Assembly: GCA_023667365.1 (NCBI GenBank)
Contig: JAMPAG010000001.1
Coordinates: 470,165-514,708 of the forward strand
Length of the DNA stretch: 44,544 bases
Reading direction: 5' to 3'
Origin: a bacterium
Lineage (GTDB): Bacteria; Bacillota; Clostridia; Lachnospirales; Lachnospiraceae
Part shown: piece by piece, positions 30,076 through 37,775 of the stretch
Numbering within the stretch: position 1 is the stretch's first letter
How the letters are laid out: each line of letters opens with the position of its first letter
Translations under genes and position numbers: made by a program
Notes under the pieces: model-generated
The model's database searches: none
Seen by the model: only the letters and a program-made list of their open reading frames with translations
Told to the model about the DNA's origin: nothing

Positions 30076-30241
30076 CACCAATCACCTGTTTCCGATCAAC
30101 CTGCCGATAAATATCAAACACAAACTTGAAAAGAATCCATTCCTGACATACAATAGGAATGTACCGTTTTCGCCCGTTCAGCGTCACTATCAATATATGA
30201 CGTGTCCGCCGCGTTTATGACTTAAGACCGCCGCAACTGCC

Positions 30242-30293
30242 CCATACCCGTTATGGCGGCAGCCGCACCATGCCCGTTATAGCGACAGCAGCG
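30242..30293. repeat. 26-bp direct duplication at the end of the small membrane gene
   Basis: Two 26-bp units (about 30242-30267 and 30268-30293) share the sequence CCATxCCCGTTATxGCGxCAGC. One contains the last codons and stop of the 37-residue gene; the other lies just beyond. Confidence 0.65.
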
Positions 30294-30390
30294 CGGCAAG
30301 CACGGTCGTTCCCACCATCGCGGCAACCAGCACGATGATAATGATGGCGGAAACCTTTTTTCTCGTTTTTCTGTTATAAATATTAAACAT
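30277..30390 (-). CDS. 37-residue single-span membrane protein (DUF4044-like)
   Basis: A basic N-terminus (MFNIYNRKTRKKVS) is followed by one hydrophobic helix (AIIIIVLVAAMVGTTVLAAL) and a short end. The pattern resembles DUF4044-type small proteins; the role is unknown. AAGGAG lies 12 nt before this ATG but only 5-6 nt before another ATG (30397) that opens a four-codon frame ending at TAA and overlapping this start. Translation of the short frame may feed or limit this gene. It is divergent from the gene at 30447. Confidence 0.7.
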   Translation of the reverse strand: MFNIYNRKTRKKVSAIIIIVLVAAMVGTTVLAALLSL

Positions 30391-30446
30391 AAACCATTCA
30401 CACTCCTTAGGCATCAAACGCTTGGTCTACTGAAAGGATATTATAA

Positions 30447-31073
30447 ATGAAAATACCTGTGTTTGCAAGTTTAATCCTGTTTTGTATCTGGTTGTCTTTT
30501 TCCATCGTCCGCTCCCGCAGAAAAGGGGAACGGGCGGAACGTGATTTTTGGGAAAAAGAGGCGCTTGCCGACCGCACGCGCAAACAGCCGCTCGATCAGC
30601 TTGCCTATATCGAAATTCCTTATGACACGCTTCCGTTTGCGCTTATTCCCGACGATCCGGTTCTTTCCGCCGCTGTTACGGACTGCCACCGCATCTTAAA
30701 CGGGTTCCGCACCAAAAAAGCAGTCAACTTAACCGGCATCAGCAACACAGACCTAAAACTGACCTACGGTGCGCCCAACATTACGATTCTCATGGAATAT
30801 GATGAAAACTATACGCTGCTCGTGCGCACCATGCAGAAATGGGCGGATCTGCTCCTAAAAGCAGGATTCGAACAGGAAGCGGTTTCTATTATGGAATTCT
30901 GTATTGAGACACACACGGACATCAGCGCAACCTACCGCACGCTCGCGCGTATTTACCGGGAGCGTGGAGAAGAAGCGCAGCTTCAACATCTGCGCGAGAC
31001 CGCGGACGGACTGCTTTCGATCATGCGCCAGCCGATCTTACGCCTGCTGGACGAGGCGGAGCAGGGGGAGTGA
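30447..31073 (+). CDS. Membrane-anchored protein of unknown function, TPR-like C-terminus
   Basis: This 208-residue protein has one N-terminal hydrophobic segment (about 4-20) followed by Arg/Glu-rich sequence, so most of the protein should be cytoplasmic. Residues about 135-200 look like helical TPR-type pairs (WADLLLKAGFEQEAVSIMEF, TYRTLARIYRERGEEAQL). I do not recognise a named family. The start follows AAAGGAT. It is upstream of the Abi module on the same strand, but a separate consensus promoter for that module argues against a common transcript. Confidence 0.75.
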   Translation: MKIPVFASLILFCIWLSFSIVRSRRKGERAERDFWEKEALADRTRKQPLDQLAYIEIPYDTLPFALIPDDPVLSAAVTDCHRILNGFRTKKAVNLTGISNTDLKLTYGAPNITILMEYDENYTLLVRTMQKWADLLLKAGFEQEAVSIMEFCIETHTDISATYRTLARIYRERGEEAQLQHLRETADGLLSIMRQPILRLLDEAEQGE

Positions 31074-31228
31074 AAAAGAAAAAGCAAAAGTCAAACTGCA
31101 TTCACATAGAGCGCTTTATCTCACACCGGTTTTTCGACTGTGCATAACGACTGCCAATCTGCATATGATAAAAATGCCGGAGGCATGCCGGCATAATGAC
31201 AGGCATACGCATCGGCATGAACTTGCCG

Positions 31229-31257
31229 TTGACATCCGTGTCGTCTTATGCTATACT
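31229..31257 (+). promoter_or_regulatory. Consensus sigma-A promoter of the AbiF-associated RNA
   Basis: TTGACA, 17-nt spacer, TATACT; the -35 is perfect. Predicted transcript start is about A31264. It is one of the strongest promoters in the window, yet it is followed about 40 nt later by a terminator. Confidence 0.9.
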
Positions 31258-31263
31258 GCCTCT

Positions 31264-31333
31264 AGTGATCGTGTCGCAGAAGCTTGCGCGGCCTGCGACC
31301 GGAAAAAGCTCCCACGGGAGCTTTTTCCTTTTT
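31264..31333 (+). ncRNA. Short structured RNA upstream of abiF-like gene (putative antitoxin RNA/attenuator)
   Basis: The predicted transcript is about 70 nt. Stem 1 is GTCGCAG (31273-31279) with CTGCGAC (31293-31299), enclosing a 13-nt loop. Then follows a 10-bp terminator hairpin (31303-31312 with 31317-31326) and CCTTTTT. The gene's ribosome site ACGGAGG starts directly after the T-run at 31334. Most transcripts should end here and yield a free small RNA, with a minority reading into the gene. The layout matches what has been described for AbiF-type systems, where a structured RNA restrains the HEPN protein. The RNA itself has no family match that I can name. Confidence 0.7.
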
Positions 31334-31345
31334 ACGGAGGACAAT

Positions 31346-32302
31346 ATGGCACAAAACAAATCAAATAATAAACCGTTCCTATCTTATCAGGAACAGATCA
31401 ATAAACTGAAAAATGAGAAAAAGCTGCAGATCCCCGACGAATCACGGGCGGTCGCTTTGCTAAAACGACATAGCTATTTTGCCTTGGTTTCCGGTTACAA
31501 AAAACCGTTTAAGCGGAAAGACGGCACCTATCAGCCCCATACAACTTTAGATGACATTTATGCTCTGTATTCTTTTGATAACGCATTGAGAAACGTCATT
31601 TTTAGTAAAATTCTGATTGTGGAAAAACATGTCAAATCCGTTCTGTCTTATTCTTTTTGTGAAGAGTACGGCAGTTCACAGCAGGCATACTTGAATCCAA
31701 ACAATTACCATTTTGTCCCCGAAAACCAGTGTGGAATCCGCAAACTGGTCGCTAAACTGACCTGCATCGCAGACGATCCGAAAGATTATCGCTATATTCA
31801 GTACCAAAAGGATGTCTATCATAACATTCCTCTTTGGGTGATGGTAAAGGCGCTTCCTATGGGGAGCATCTCTAAAATGTATAGTTACCTGCCGCCACAG
31901 ATCCAATCCCGAATCAGCATGGAGTTTGCCGCCGTCAATGAAGAAGAACTGAGCCGAATGCTCGACCTGCTCTCCCGCGTGCGAAACGTATGCGCCCATA
32001 ACGAGCGCTTGTATGATTACCGCTATCAAAGAGGTGCGATCAAGGATTCTTCCGTTCACAGAATGCTCGACCTGCCAAAAAAAGTAAATGCATATCAGCT
32101 CGGTAAATCCGATCTGTTTGCTGTCATGATTTGTCTGAAATATTTACTGGATGCAGAAGAAATATCGGAATTAACCGCGGAAATTCGAACATTACTGAAT
32201 ACGCTTTATGCATCCACAAAACAGATCAACGCGGCGCAAATGAGAAAATATATGGGATTCCCCGAAAATTGGGAAGAAATTGCAACATGCCCCATTTTGT
32301 AG
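31346..32302 (+). CDS. Abi_2-family (AbiD/AbiF-like) HEPN protein
   Basis: This 318-residue cytoplasmic protein has a typical Abi_2 N-terminus: FLSYQEQINKLK, DESRAVALLKRHSYFALVSGY at 31-51, then DIYALYSFDNALRNVIF. The HEPN ribonuclease motif Rx4H is RNVCAH at R213-H218 followed by NERLY, as in AbiF. Abi_2 proteins cause abortive infection, probably by RNA cleavage when a phage enters. ATG 31346 is fixed by GGAGG at 5 nt; upstream frame would cross promoter and RNA. The gene is visibly more AT-rich than its neighbours, which suggests horizontal arrival. Its stop is 10 nt from the converging exonuclease gene. Confidence 0.88.
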   Translation: MAQNKSNNKPFLSYQEQINKLKNEKKLQIPDESRAVALLKRHSYFALVSGYKKPFKRKDGTYQPHTTLDDIYALYSFDNALRNVIFSKILIVEKHVKSVLSYSFCEEYGSSQQAYLNPNNYHFVPENQCGIRKLVAKLTCIADDPKDYRYIQYQKDVYHNIPLWVMVKALPMGSISKMYSYLPPQIQSRISMEFAAVNEEELSRMLDLLSRVRNVCAHNERLYDYRYQRGAIKDSSVHRMLDLPKKVNAYQLGKSDLFAVMICLKYLLDAEEISELTAEIRTLLNTLYASTKQINAAQMRKYMGFPENWEEIATCPIL

Positions 32303-32312
32303 CGTTTCGCGC

Positions 32313-33029
32313 TCACCCCTCCGCGTCCCGCTTCCTTTTTCCATAGGCGAGCGTCAGCTTGTCCATCATGCGCGACGCCTCATTTTTCGTCATGCGGTCG
32401 ATCTCACAATCCGGGGCGACATGATAATATTCCAGCATTTTTAAGAGCCGTTCCCGCTGTGCAGGCGTGATCGGCCCTTCTTTTTTTACTCTATATGTCA
32501 GTTGGTACGGCTCCGCCTGATCGGCGGTCTCAAACTGCGCGCACAATTTTTGATACAACGCGTGCGTGGCGAGCGCGTCTCCCAGCGCACGGTGCGCCGT
32601 ATGCCCGATCCCGTAATGTTCGCAGAGCGCGCCGAGCGAACGGCTTGGCAATTCCGGCAGGCAGAGCCGCGCCAGCTTTAGCGTATCAATCGCTTTTTTC
32701 TCAAACGCATATTTCTGATTAACCGCCGCACGCTTTAGAAACGAGTAGTCAAACCGCACGCTGTGACCGAGCAGCAGATCCTCTCCCGCAAAATCAAGAA
32801 ACGCCGGCAGCACCTCCTCGATATAAGGCGCGCCGCACAGCATGTCGTCCGTGATCCCCGTCAGCTTCACAATGCGCTCCGTCAGTTTTCGCGCCGGATT
32901 CACAAGCGTCTGATACGTCTCTGCCACCTGTCCGTCCCGCACGCGCGCCGCGCCGATCTCTATGATTTTTTCTGTTTTCGGATCTAAACCGGTCGTCTCT
33001 ATATCCAGCACAACATACGATGACTGCAT
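32313..33029 (-). CDS. DnaQ-like 3'-5' exonuclease (DEDDh)
   Basis: This 238-residue protein has the RNase T/DNA polymerase III epsilon fold. Metal-binding motifs are VLDIETTG (Exo I, D9 and E11), GHSVRFDYSFL (Exo II) and HRALGDALAT (Exo III with His and Asp). A C-terminal extension (about 175-238) is helical and basic. It is not fused to PolC, so it is a stand-alone proofreading or RNA/DNA trimming enzyme. It converges with the abiF-like gene without a visible terminator. Confidence 0.88.
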   Translation of the reverse strand: MQSSYVVLDIETTGLDPKTEKIIEIGAARVRDGQVAETYQTLVNPARKLTERIVKLTGITDDMLCGAPYIEEVLPAFLDFAGEDLLLGHSVRFDYSFLKRAAVNQKYAFEKKAIDTLKLARLCLPELPSRSLGALCEHYGIGHTAHRALGDALATHALYQKLCAQFETADQAEPYQLTYRVKKEGPITPAQRERLLKMLEYYHVAPDCEIDRMTKNEASRMMDKLTLAYGKRKRDAEG

Positions 33030-33144
33030 GACGTTTTCCTCTCTCGCGCTTGTTCTGCCATTTGCGTTTCGGATTCCCTATTGGGGGCAATTCCCGATTG
33101 CGCACGCGCCATGCGCTCATCGGCGCAGTACCCTGTCCGCTGAA

Positions 33145-33153
33145 ATTATAGCA
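33145..33153 (-). promoter_or_regulatory. Extended -10 promoter of the exonuclease gene
   Basis: TGCTATAAT on the minus strand is an extended -10 with perfect TATAAT. No good -35 is seen at 17 nt. It lies about 115 nt before the ATG. Confidence 0.55.
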
Positions 33154-33277
33154 CACTTTTTCTTTTCTGGCTATCGCGCAGCACCGCGAATCACACCGTT
33201 CCGCGATTTCACGGCGCTGCGGGTCATGCACTGTCGCGCATGCGGAAACACGAAAGAGGAATACCGCGCGTCTCCGT

Positions 33278-34366
33278 CTAGGAGATCTCTTCCGCGCCGA
33301 CGGAGTAGTTTCTCCATGAGCCGCTCTCCGACCAGACTGCTTTGCAGTCCACAAAAAAGTAAGCGCCAAGCGGCGAACGCCACTTCTCCGCATCAAACTG
33401 CAGAACCGATAGAGAATATACTTCCACGTCATCGCTCTCCACCGGTGTGATCGTAAAGAGCACACCATCCTGCCACTCGTAAAACTTTGGTCCGTCGTCC
33501 TCTGATTCCCCGTATTCTGACAGATAGCATTCTGACAGATAGCCCTGCTGTATCAGTTCCTCATAGGTAAGCGTGAGCATCTCCGCATCATGCGCGCACG
33601 CAAAAATCCATGCGACCGCCGCCTTTTCACCCTCCGTCAGTTCTCCGGGCGCCCCGGAAAGATCGACGCTCACATACGCCGCACCCTCATTTAAGCCGCT
33701 GTCCACATTCCAGAGATCCTCCAGCACCTGTAAATATAATCCGCACAGATCATAATATCCCCCTAACGGATTCCGGCTTGTCCCTCTTCCGGAAGCAGTG
33801 ATCGACTCAATGCTCCCGCTCCCGATCTGTGCCGGAAAGACCTCGTCAATACCGCCGGTATAACGGATTTCCACCATCATACCGTCCTCCAACATCGATG
33901 GAGCCGATAACATGCCGTCCACATAAATCTCCACGTCGTCGTCCCCAACGGACAGCGTATAGACCTCTCCCGCGCCGTCGCCTGCCAGCACAAGATTTCC
34001 CGTCTCCGCACCGTCCACGATACGCAGCTTCATCACTGCCGCGGAATCTCCGTCTGTATCCGACGCGGAACCGTCCGCATCCACGCCGCCAGCTCCTGCG
34101 CCGTTTCCGTCCGGCTCATCCGCATCTGTGTTTCCTACCACTTCCGCGCCCTGCGCAGGATCATCCACGTCGGACATTCCCGTATCAGCGCTTCCATCCG
34201 GCGCATCGGCGTCTGTGTCCGTGTTGTCTGACGCTTCCACACCCTGCGTAGAATCTTCCGGCGCGCTGCCGTTCCCCGCTGCTCCCGCATCTGCTTTTTT
34301 GCCGCATCCTGACGCCATGACCATGCACAGCGCTAATATGATCACGGTTAATTTCCTTCTCATCAT
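33278..34366 (-). CDS. Lipoprotein with acidic low-complexity linker
   Basis: This 362-residue protein has a lipoprotein signal (MMRRKLTVIILALCMVMASGC) with lipobox ASGC at residue 21. An Asp/Ala/Gly-rich linker (about 25-115) follows, with repeated short motifs such as DADEPDG and NTDADA. The C-terminal part (about 120-362) is beta-rich, with LSVGDDDVEIYVDGML and WQDGVLFTITPVESDDVEVY. I do not recognise a named family. It should be anchored to the outer face of the membrane. AAGGGG precedes the ATG. Confidence 0.75.
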   Translation of the reverse strand: MMRRKLTVIILALCMVMASGCGKKADAGAAGNGSAPEDSTQGVEASDNTDTDADAPDGSADTGMSDVDDPAQGAEVVGNTDADEPDGNGAGAGGVDADGSASDTDGDSAAVMKLRIVDGAETGNLVLAGDGAGEVYTLSVGDDDVEIYVDGMLSAPSMLEDGMMVEIRYTGGIDEVFPAQIGSGSIESITASGRGTSRNPLGGYYDLCGLYLQVLEDLWNVDSGLNEGAAYVSVDLSGAPGELTEGEKAAVAWIFACAHDAEMLTLTYEELIQQGYLSECYLSEYGESEDDGPKFYEWQDGVLFTITPVESDDVEVYSLSVLQFDAEKWRSPLGAYFFVDCKAVWSESGSWRNYSVGAEEIS

Positions 34367-34430
34367 GATTCATTTCCCCTTCCTGATTATTTCTTAATAC
34401 GATTATCCGCCTGCTGCCTCGTCTCTTTCG

Positions 34431-34540
34431 CTTCCTTTATACACGCCCGCCGGGGCATCCGCGCCCTCTACTTCCTTCGTGCACGCCAGCCGGGGCATCC
34501 GCTCCCCTCCGCTTCCTTCGTGCACGCCAGCCAAGGTATG
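34431..34540. repeat. Degenerate 40-41 bp tandem repeat, about 2.7 copies
   Basis: Units begin CTTCCTT at 34431, 34471 and 34512 and share GCACGCCAGCCGGGGCATCC-like cores. The repeat fills much of the 324-nt space between the lipoprotein gene and galT, together with the galT terminator. A minus-strand open frame across it has no ribosome site and changes frame between units, so I do not treat it as a gene. Confidence 0.75.
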
Positions 34541-34546
34541 GCAAAA

Positions 34547-34586
34547 TCCCCTGCACCTACCTAAGATACGCGCAGGGGACTCCTTT
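34547..34586 (-). terminator. Intrinsic terminator after galT
   Basis: TCCCCTGC (34547-34554) pairs with GCAGGGGA (34572-34579). On the minus strand the stem is followed by TTTTG; on the plus strand by CTCCTTTTTT, so it can work in both directions. Confidence 0.7.
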
Positions 34587-34690
34587 TTTATGGGCTTTCC
34601 TTTCTTTTTCAAAAAAATATTTGCACAGCCGGACCAAATGGTATCTCCTTTTCGCATCTTCCGTGTTCCCATGCGGACTGCCGTTGTCCT

Positions 34691-36193
34691 TTACAGCGCC
34701 GCGATAAACCGGTCGAACGCCGCCTGTCCTTCCGCGTCCCGCTTATACACGCCCGCGTGTTCCAGCACCTTGGAAAATACAAGTCCGATCTCATCCTGAA
34801 GGATCTTCATGACATTTGTGTCGTTTATCTCGTCATATTTGGGTAAAAACTCCTCCACCCAGTCCGCATGCTTCTCGATCGCTTCATTCGCGCGAAGATC
34901 TTTTTTATTGACAATCGCGTCAGAAAGCTGCTCCAACTCGGATACCAGACGGGACGGCAGGATCGCAAGTCCCATGACTTCGATCAGACCGATATTTTCT
35001 TTTTTGATGTGATGCAGCTCCGCGTGCGGGTGATAAACGCCAAGCGGATGTTCCTCGGTCGTGATATTGTTGCGCAGAACCAGATCAAGCTCGTAGATCC
35101 CGTCGCGGCACCGTGCGATCGGCGTGATCGTATTATGCGGCTCCCCGTCGGTCTCAGCATAAATAAACACGGATTCATCCGTATAGCCGCGCCAAACCTC
35201 CAGCACGTGGTCGGCAAGCGCGATCAGCCGGTCGCTGTCGGCGCTCTTGATCCGGATCACGGACATCGGCCATTTGACGATCCCCGCCTCGACATCCTCA
35301 AAACCCTTGACGGTAAAGCTGCGCTCGATCGGCGCTTTCGCCATGGCAAAATCATAATTGCCGCCCTGAAAATGATCATGGCTTAAAATAGAACCGCCGA
35401 CGATCGGCAGATCGGCATTGGAGCCGACGATATAATGCGGGAACTGCTTTACAAAATCAAACATCTTGCAGAATGTCGCGTGCTCGATCTTCATCGGCAC
35501 ATGCCGGGAATTAAATACGATACAATGCTCGTTATAATACACATAGGGCGAATACTGAAAGCCCCATCTGCTGCCGTTGATCGTCACGGGAATGATGCGG
35601 TGATTCTGGCGTGCCGGATGATTGACGCGTCCTGCATATCCCTCGTTTTCCACGCAGAGCAGACATTTCGGATACCCGCCCTGCTTCGCGAGCTTCGCCG
35701 CCGCGATCGCTTTCGGGTCTTTCTCCGGTTTGGAGAGATTGATCGTAATATCCAAGTCGCCATATTCGGTCGGCGCAATCCATTTTCTGTCCTTTTGGAT
35801 GCGGTAACGCCGGATATAATCGGAATCCTGACTCAATTTGTAAAAATAATCCGTCGCCGCCTTCGCGCCTTCTTTTTTTAGCGCCTCAAAACGCCGGATG
35901 ACCTCGGACGGTCTCGGCACTAACGCGCCCATCAGTTTGGTGTCAAACAGATCGCGGTAGACAATACTGTTTTCTTTCAGGACGCCGCGCTCATGCGCAT
36001 CATCCAGCAGTTCGTTTAACACCGTCTCCAGCTCGTCCACGGACACCGTGATCTCCCCGTCACAATCATCCAATCCGTCCAGTTCCAATATTTCTAAAAG
36101 ACGATTCGTCGTATAGACCGCGTCCTCCTCCTCAATCAGTCCCGTCTGCAATCCGTATGCGACCAATTTTCTGATGTTTGTTTCCACCGACAT
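34691..36193 (-). CDS. galT: UDP-glucose--hexose-1-phosphate uridylyltransferase, class II
   Basis: This 500-residue Leloir enzyme exchanges UDP between UDP-glucose and galactose-1-phosphate. It is the Firmicutes class II form (GalT2), with KCLLCVENEGYAGRVNHPARQN near residue 185, NEHCIVFNSRHVPM near 230 and the active-site ILSHDHFQGGNY near 280. ATG 36193 follows AAGGGGG; an ATG eight codons earlier lacks a site. It lies 120 nt downstream of galK. No galE or galM is present here. A shortened copy of the leader element lies at 36216-36253. Confidence 0.95.
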   Translation of the reverse strand: MSVETNIRKLVAYGLQTGLIEEEDAVYTTNRLLEILELDGLDDCDGEITVSVDELETVLNELLDDAHERGVLKENSIVYRDLFDTKLMGALVPRPSEVIRRFEALKKEGAKAATDYFYKLSQDSDYIRRYRIQKDRKWIAPTEYGDLDITINLSKPEKDPKAIAAAKLAKQGGYPKCLLCVENEGYAGRVNHPARQNHRIIPVTINGSRWGFQYSPYVYYNEHCIVFNSRHVPMKIEHATFCKMFDFVKQFPHYIVGSNADLPIVGGSILSHDHFQGGNYDFAMAKAPIERSFTVKGFEDVEAGIVKWPMSVIRIKSADSDRLIALADHVLEVWRGYTDESVFIYAETDGEPHNTITPIARCRDGIYELDLVLRNNITTEEHPLGVYHPHAELHHIKKENIGLIEVMGLAILPSRLVSELEQLSDAIVNKKDLRANEAIEKHADWVEEFLPKYDEINDTNVMKILQDEIGLVFSKVLEHAGVYKRDAEGQAAFDRFIAAL

Positions 36194-36215
36194 GATGATG
36201 TTCCCCCTTTTCTTC

Positions 36216-36253
36216 AACTAATCATCCAATCCGAGCGCCAGCACAAATCCCAT
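36216..36253 (-). repeat. Shortened third copy of the GGATTT-TGCTG leader element, before galT
   Basis: On the minus strand the 19-nt start ATGGGATTTGTGCTGGCGC matches the copy before degV at 18 of 19 positions, and TGATTAGTT matches its other end. The middle, including the second arm of the hairpin, is missing. It lies about 20-60 nt before the galT start. Confidence 0.6.
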
Positions 36254-36313
36254 GCTGTTTGCCAAGTGCCATAGCAAAAGCTGGCCGGAAAGCCGTTTGG
36301 ATGTCAACACATT

Positions 36314-37492
36314 TTACAGCGTTCTCGGTCCGTCGCCTGCCTCCACGACATAAAAATCCGCCTGAATCCCGAAACGCTTTTCGTACGCCGCGCCGACCTT
36401 CTCCTGAAACGCCGGAATCGCCTCATCTTTTACAAGGCTGACCGTACAGCCGCCGAAGCCGCCGCCCGTGATGCGCGAACCGATCACGCCGTCCACTTTC
36501 CACGCTTCCTCCACAAGCATGTCGATCTCCTCACAGGACACTTCATAATCATCCCTGAGCGACACATGGGATTCGTTCATCAGCTTACCGAACAAGGTCA
36601 GGTCGTTCTTTTTTAACGCTTCCACGGCGCGGAGCGTTCTCTGATTTTCATATACGGCGTGCTTCGCGCGTTTTCTGCGCACCGCATCCGCAATGACATT
36701 CTGATTTGCTTCAAACTGCTCCTCGCTCAAGTCGCCGAGTCCGTTTATCTTCACGACTCTCTGAAGCTCTTCCAGCGCCTTCTCGCATTCGCTGCGGCGC
36801 TCGTTATATTTCGAATCCACAAGGCTGTGCTTCACCTTAGAATTTGTCACGACAATTTTGACGCCGTCGAGCGCCAGCGGCGCATATTCATAGGATAAAT
36901 CCGCCGTATCCAGAAAGATCGCATGATCTTTTTTGCCCATTGCCGAAGCAAACTGATCCATAATGCCGCAGTTGCAGCCGTTGAAATTGTTCTCGGAATA
37001 CTGTCCGATCTGCGCAAGTTCCACGTTCGTCACGGAGAACCCGTACAGATCACGCAGAATATAGCCCGTCAGCACCTCTAAGGATGCGGAGGAGGATAAG
37101 CCGGATCCGTTCGGGATATTGCCGTAAAGAACCATGTCCATCCCGCTCTCCATCTGCATGCCGCGCAGGGAAAACGCCCACATCACGCCCTTGGGATAGT
37201 TTGTCCAACCTGCTTCTTTCGCCGCCGTGAGTCCCTCAACCTCGGATTCCATCACGCCGATCTGTTCAAAATTCATCGAGTAAAGCCGCAGCTTCTTATC
37301 CGCCCGTTTTCTTGCGGCCGCATACGTTCCGATCGTCAGCGCGCAGGGGAACACATGACCGCCGTTATAATCGGTATGCTCACCGATCAGATTTACACGC
37401 CCCGGCGCAAAATATACGGTTACGCCGTCGGTATCCCCGAACAATTCCGCAAATTTGTCAAGCAGCATTTTTTTGATTTCTGTTTCACCCAT
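36314..37492 (-). CDS. galK: Galactokinase
   Basis: This 392-residue GHMP kinase phosphorylates galactose to galactose-1-phosphate. It has the galactokinase signature GRVNLIGEHTDYNGG near residue 30, the ATP-binding GNIPNGSGLSSSASLEV near 125, and the C-terminal RITGGGFGGCTVSLV near 345. AGGGAAAGGG precedes the ATG. It is first in a galK-galT operon downstream of an AraC-type regulator. Confidence 0.97.
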   Translation of the reverse strand: MGETEIKKMLLDKFAELFGDTDGVTVYFAPGRVNLIGEHTDYNGGHVFPCALTIGTYAAARKRADKKLRLYSMNFEQIGVMESEVEGLTAAKEAGWTNYPKGVMWAFSLRGMQMESGMDMVLYGNIPNGSGLSSSASLEVLTGYILRDLYGFSVTNVELAQIGQYSENNFNGCNCGIMDQFASAMGKKDHAIFLDTADLSYEYAPLALDGVKIVVTNSKVKHSLVDSKYNERRSECEKALEELQRVVKINGLGDLSEEQFEANQNVIADAVRRKRAKHAVYENQRTLRAVEALKKNDLTLFGKLMNESHVSLRDDYEVSCEEIDMLVEEAWKVDGVIGSRITGGGFGGCTVSLVKDEAIPAFQEKVGAAYEKRFGIQADFYVVEAGDGPRTL

Positions 37493-37722
37493 ACCCTTTC
37501 CCTCTCCTTGTTTCGGTTATTTTGGTTCTCTGATTCTTTTTTTATGCTCATTCCTGTTTCTTTATTATGATATTATGCACCGGTTCTTCTGAATCGACGC
37601 GCACGGTAAACATCCTTCCGTCCCGTCTCCGGCATCTTCCTTCCGGCGTCGGGTTCTTTTCGCCAACGCGCATGAGGCGCATCCGCCGTTCATCCCATGC
37701 GCAATGTGTACTGTGTAAGCTT

Positions 37723-37728
37723 ATTATA
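37723..37728 (-). promoter_or_regulatory. Candidate -10 of galKT
   Basis: A perfect TATAAT on the minus strand lies about 230 nt before galK and just past the AraC gene. No good -35 is present at 16-18 nt (ATGTGG at 17), as expected for an activator-dependent promoter. The 280-nt space 37493-37775 holds this and no convincing gene. Confidence 0.45.
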
Positions 37729-37775
37729 GCCGTTTTTTTCGGTTGCCACATAGTCTTTCTTGTTATAAAAACCTG

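Noticed and set aside
34403-34672. Minus-strand frame of 89 codons across the tandem repeat
   Set aside because: No ribosome site, covers the galT terminator, and the 40/41-bp units change frame; it looks like a repeat by-product.
37548-37751. Minus-strand frame of 67 codons between the AraC gene and galK
   Set aside because: Weak ribosome site, overlaps the likely galKT -10, and the sequence shows no protein-like pattern.
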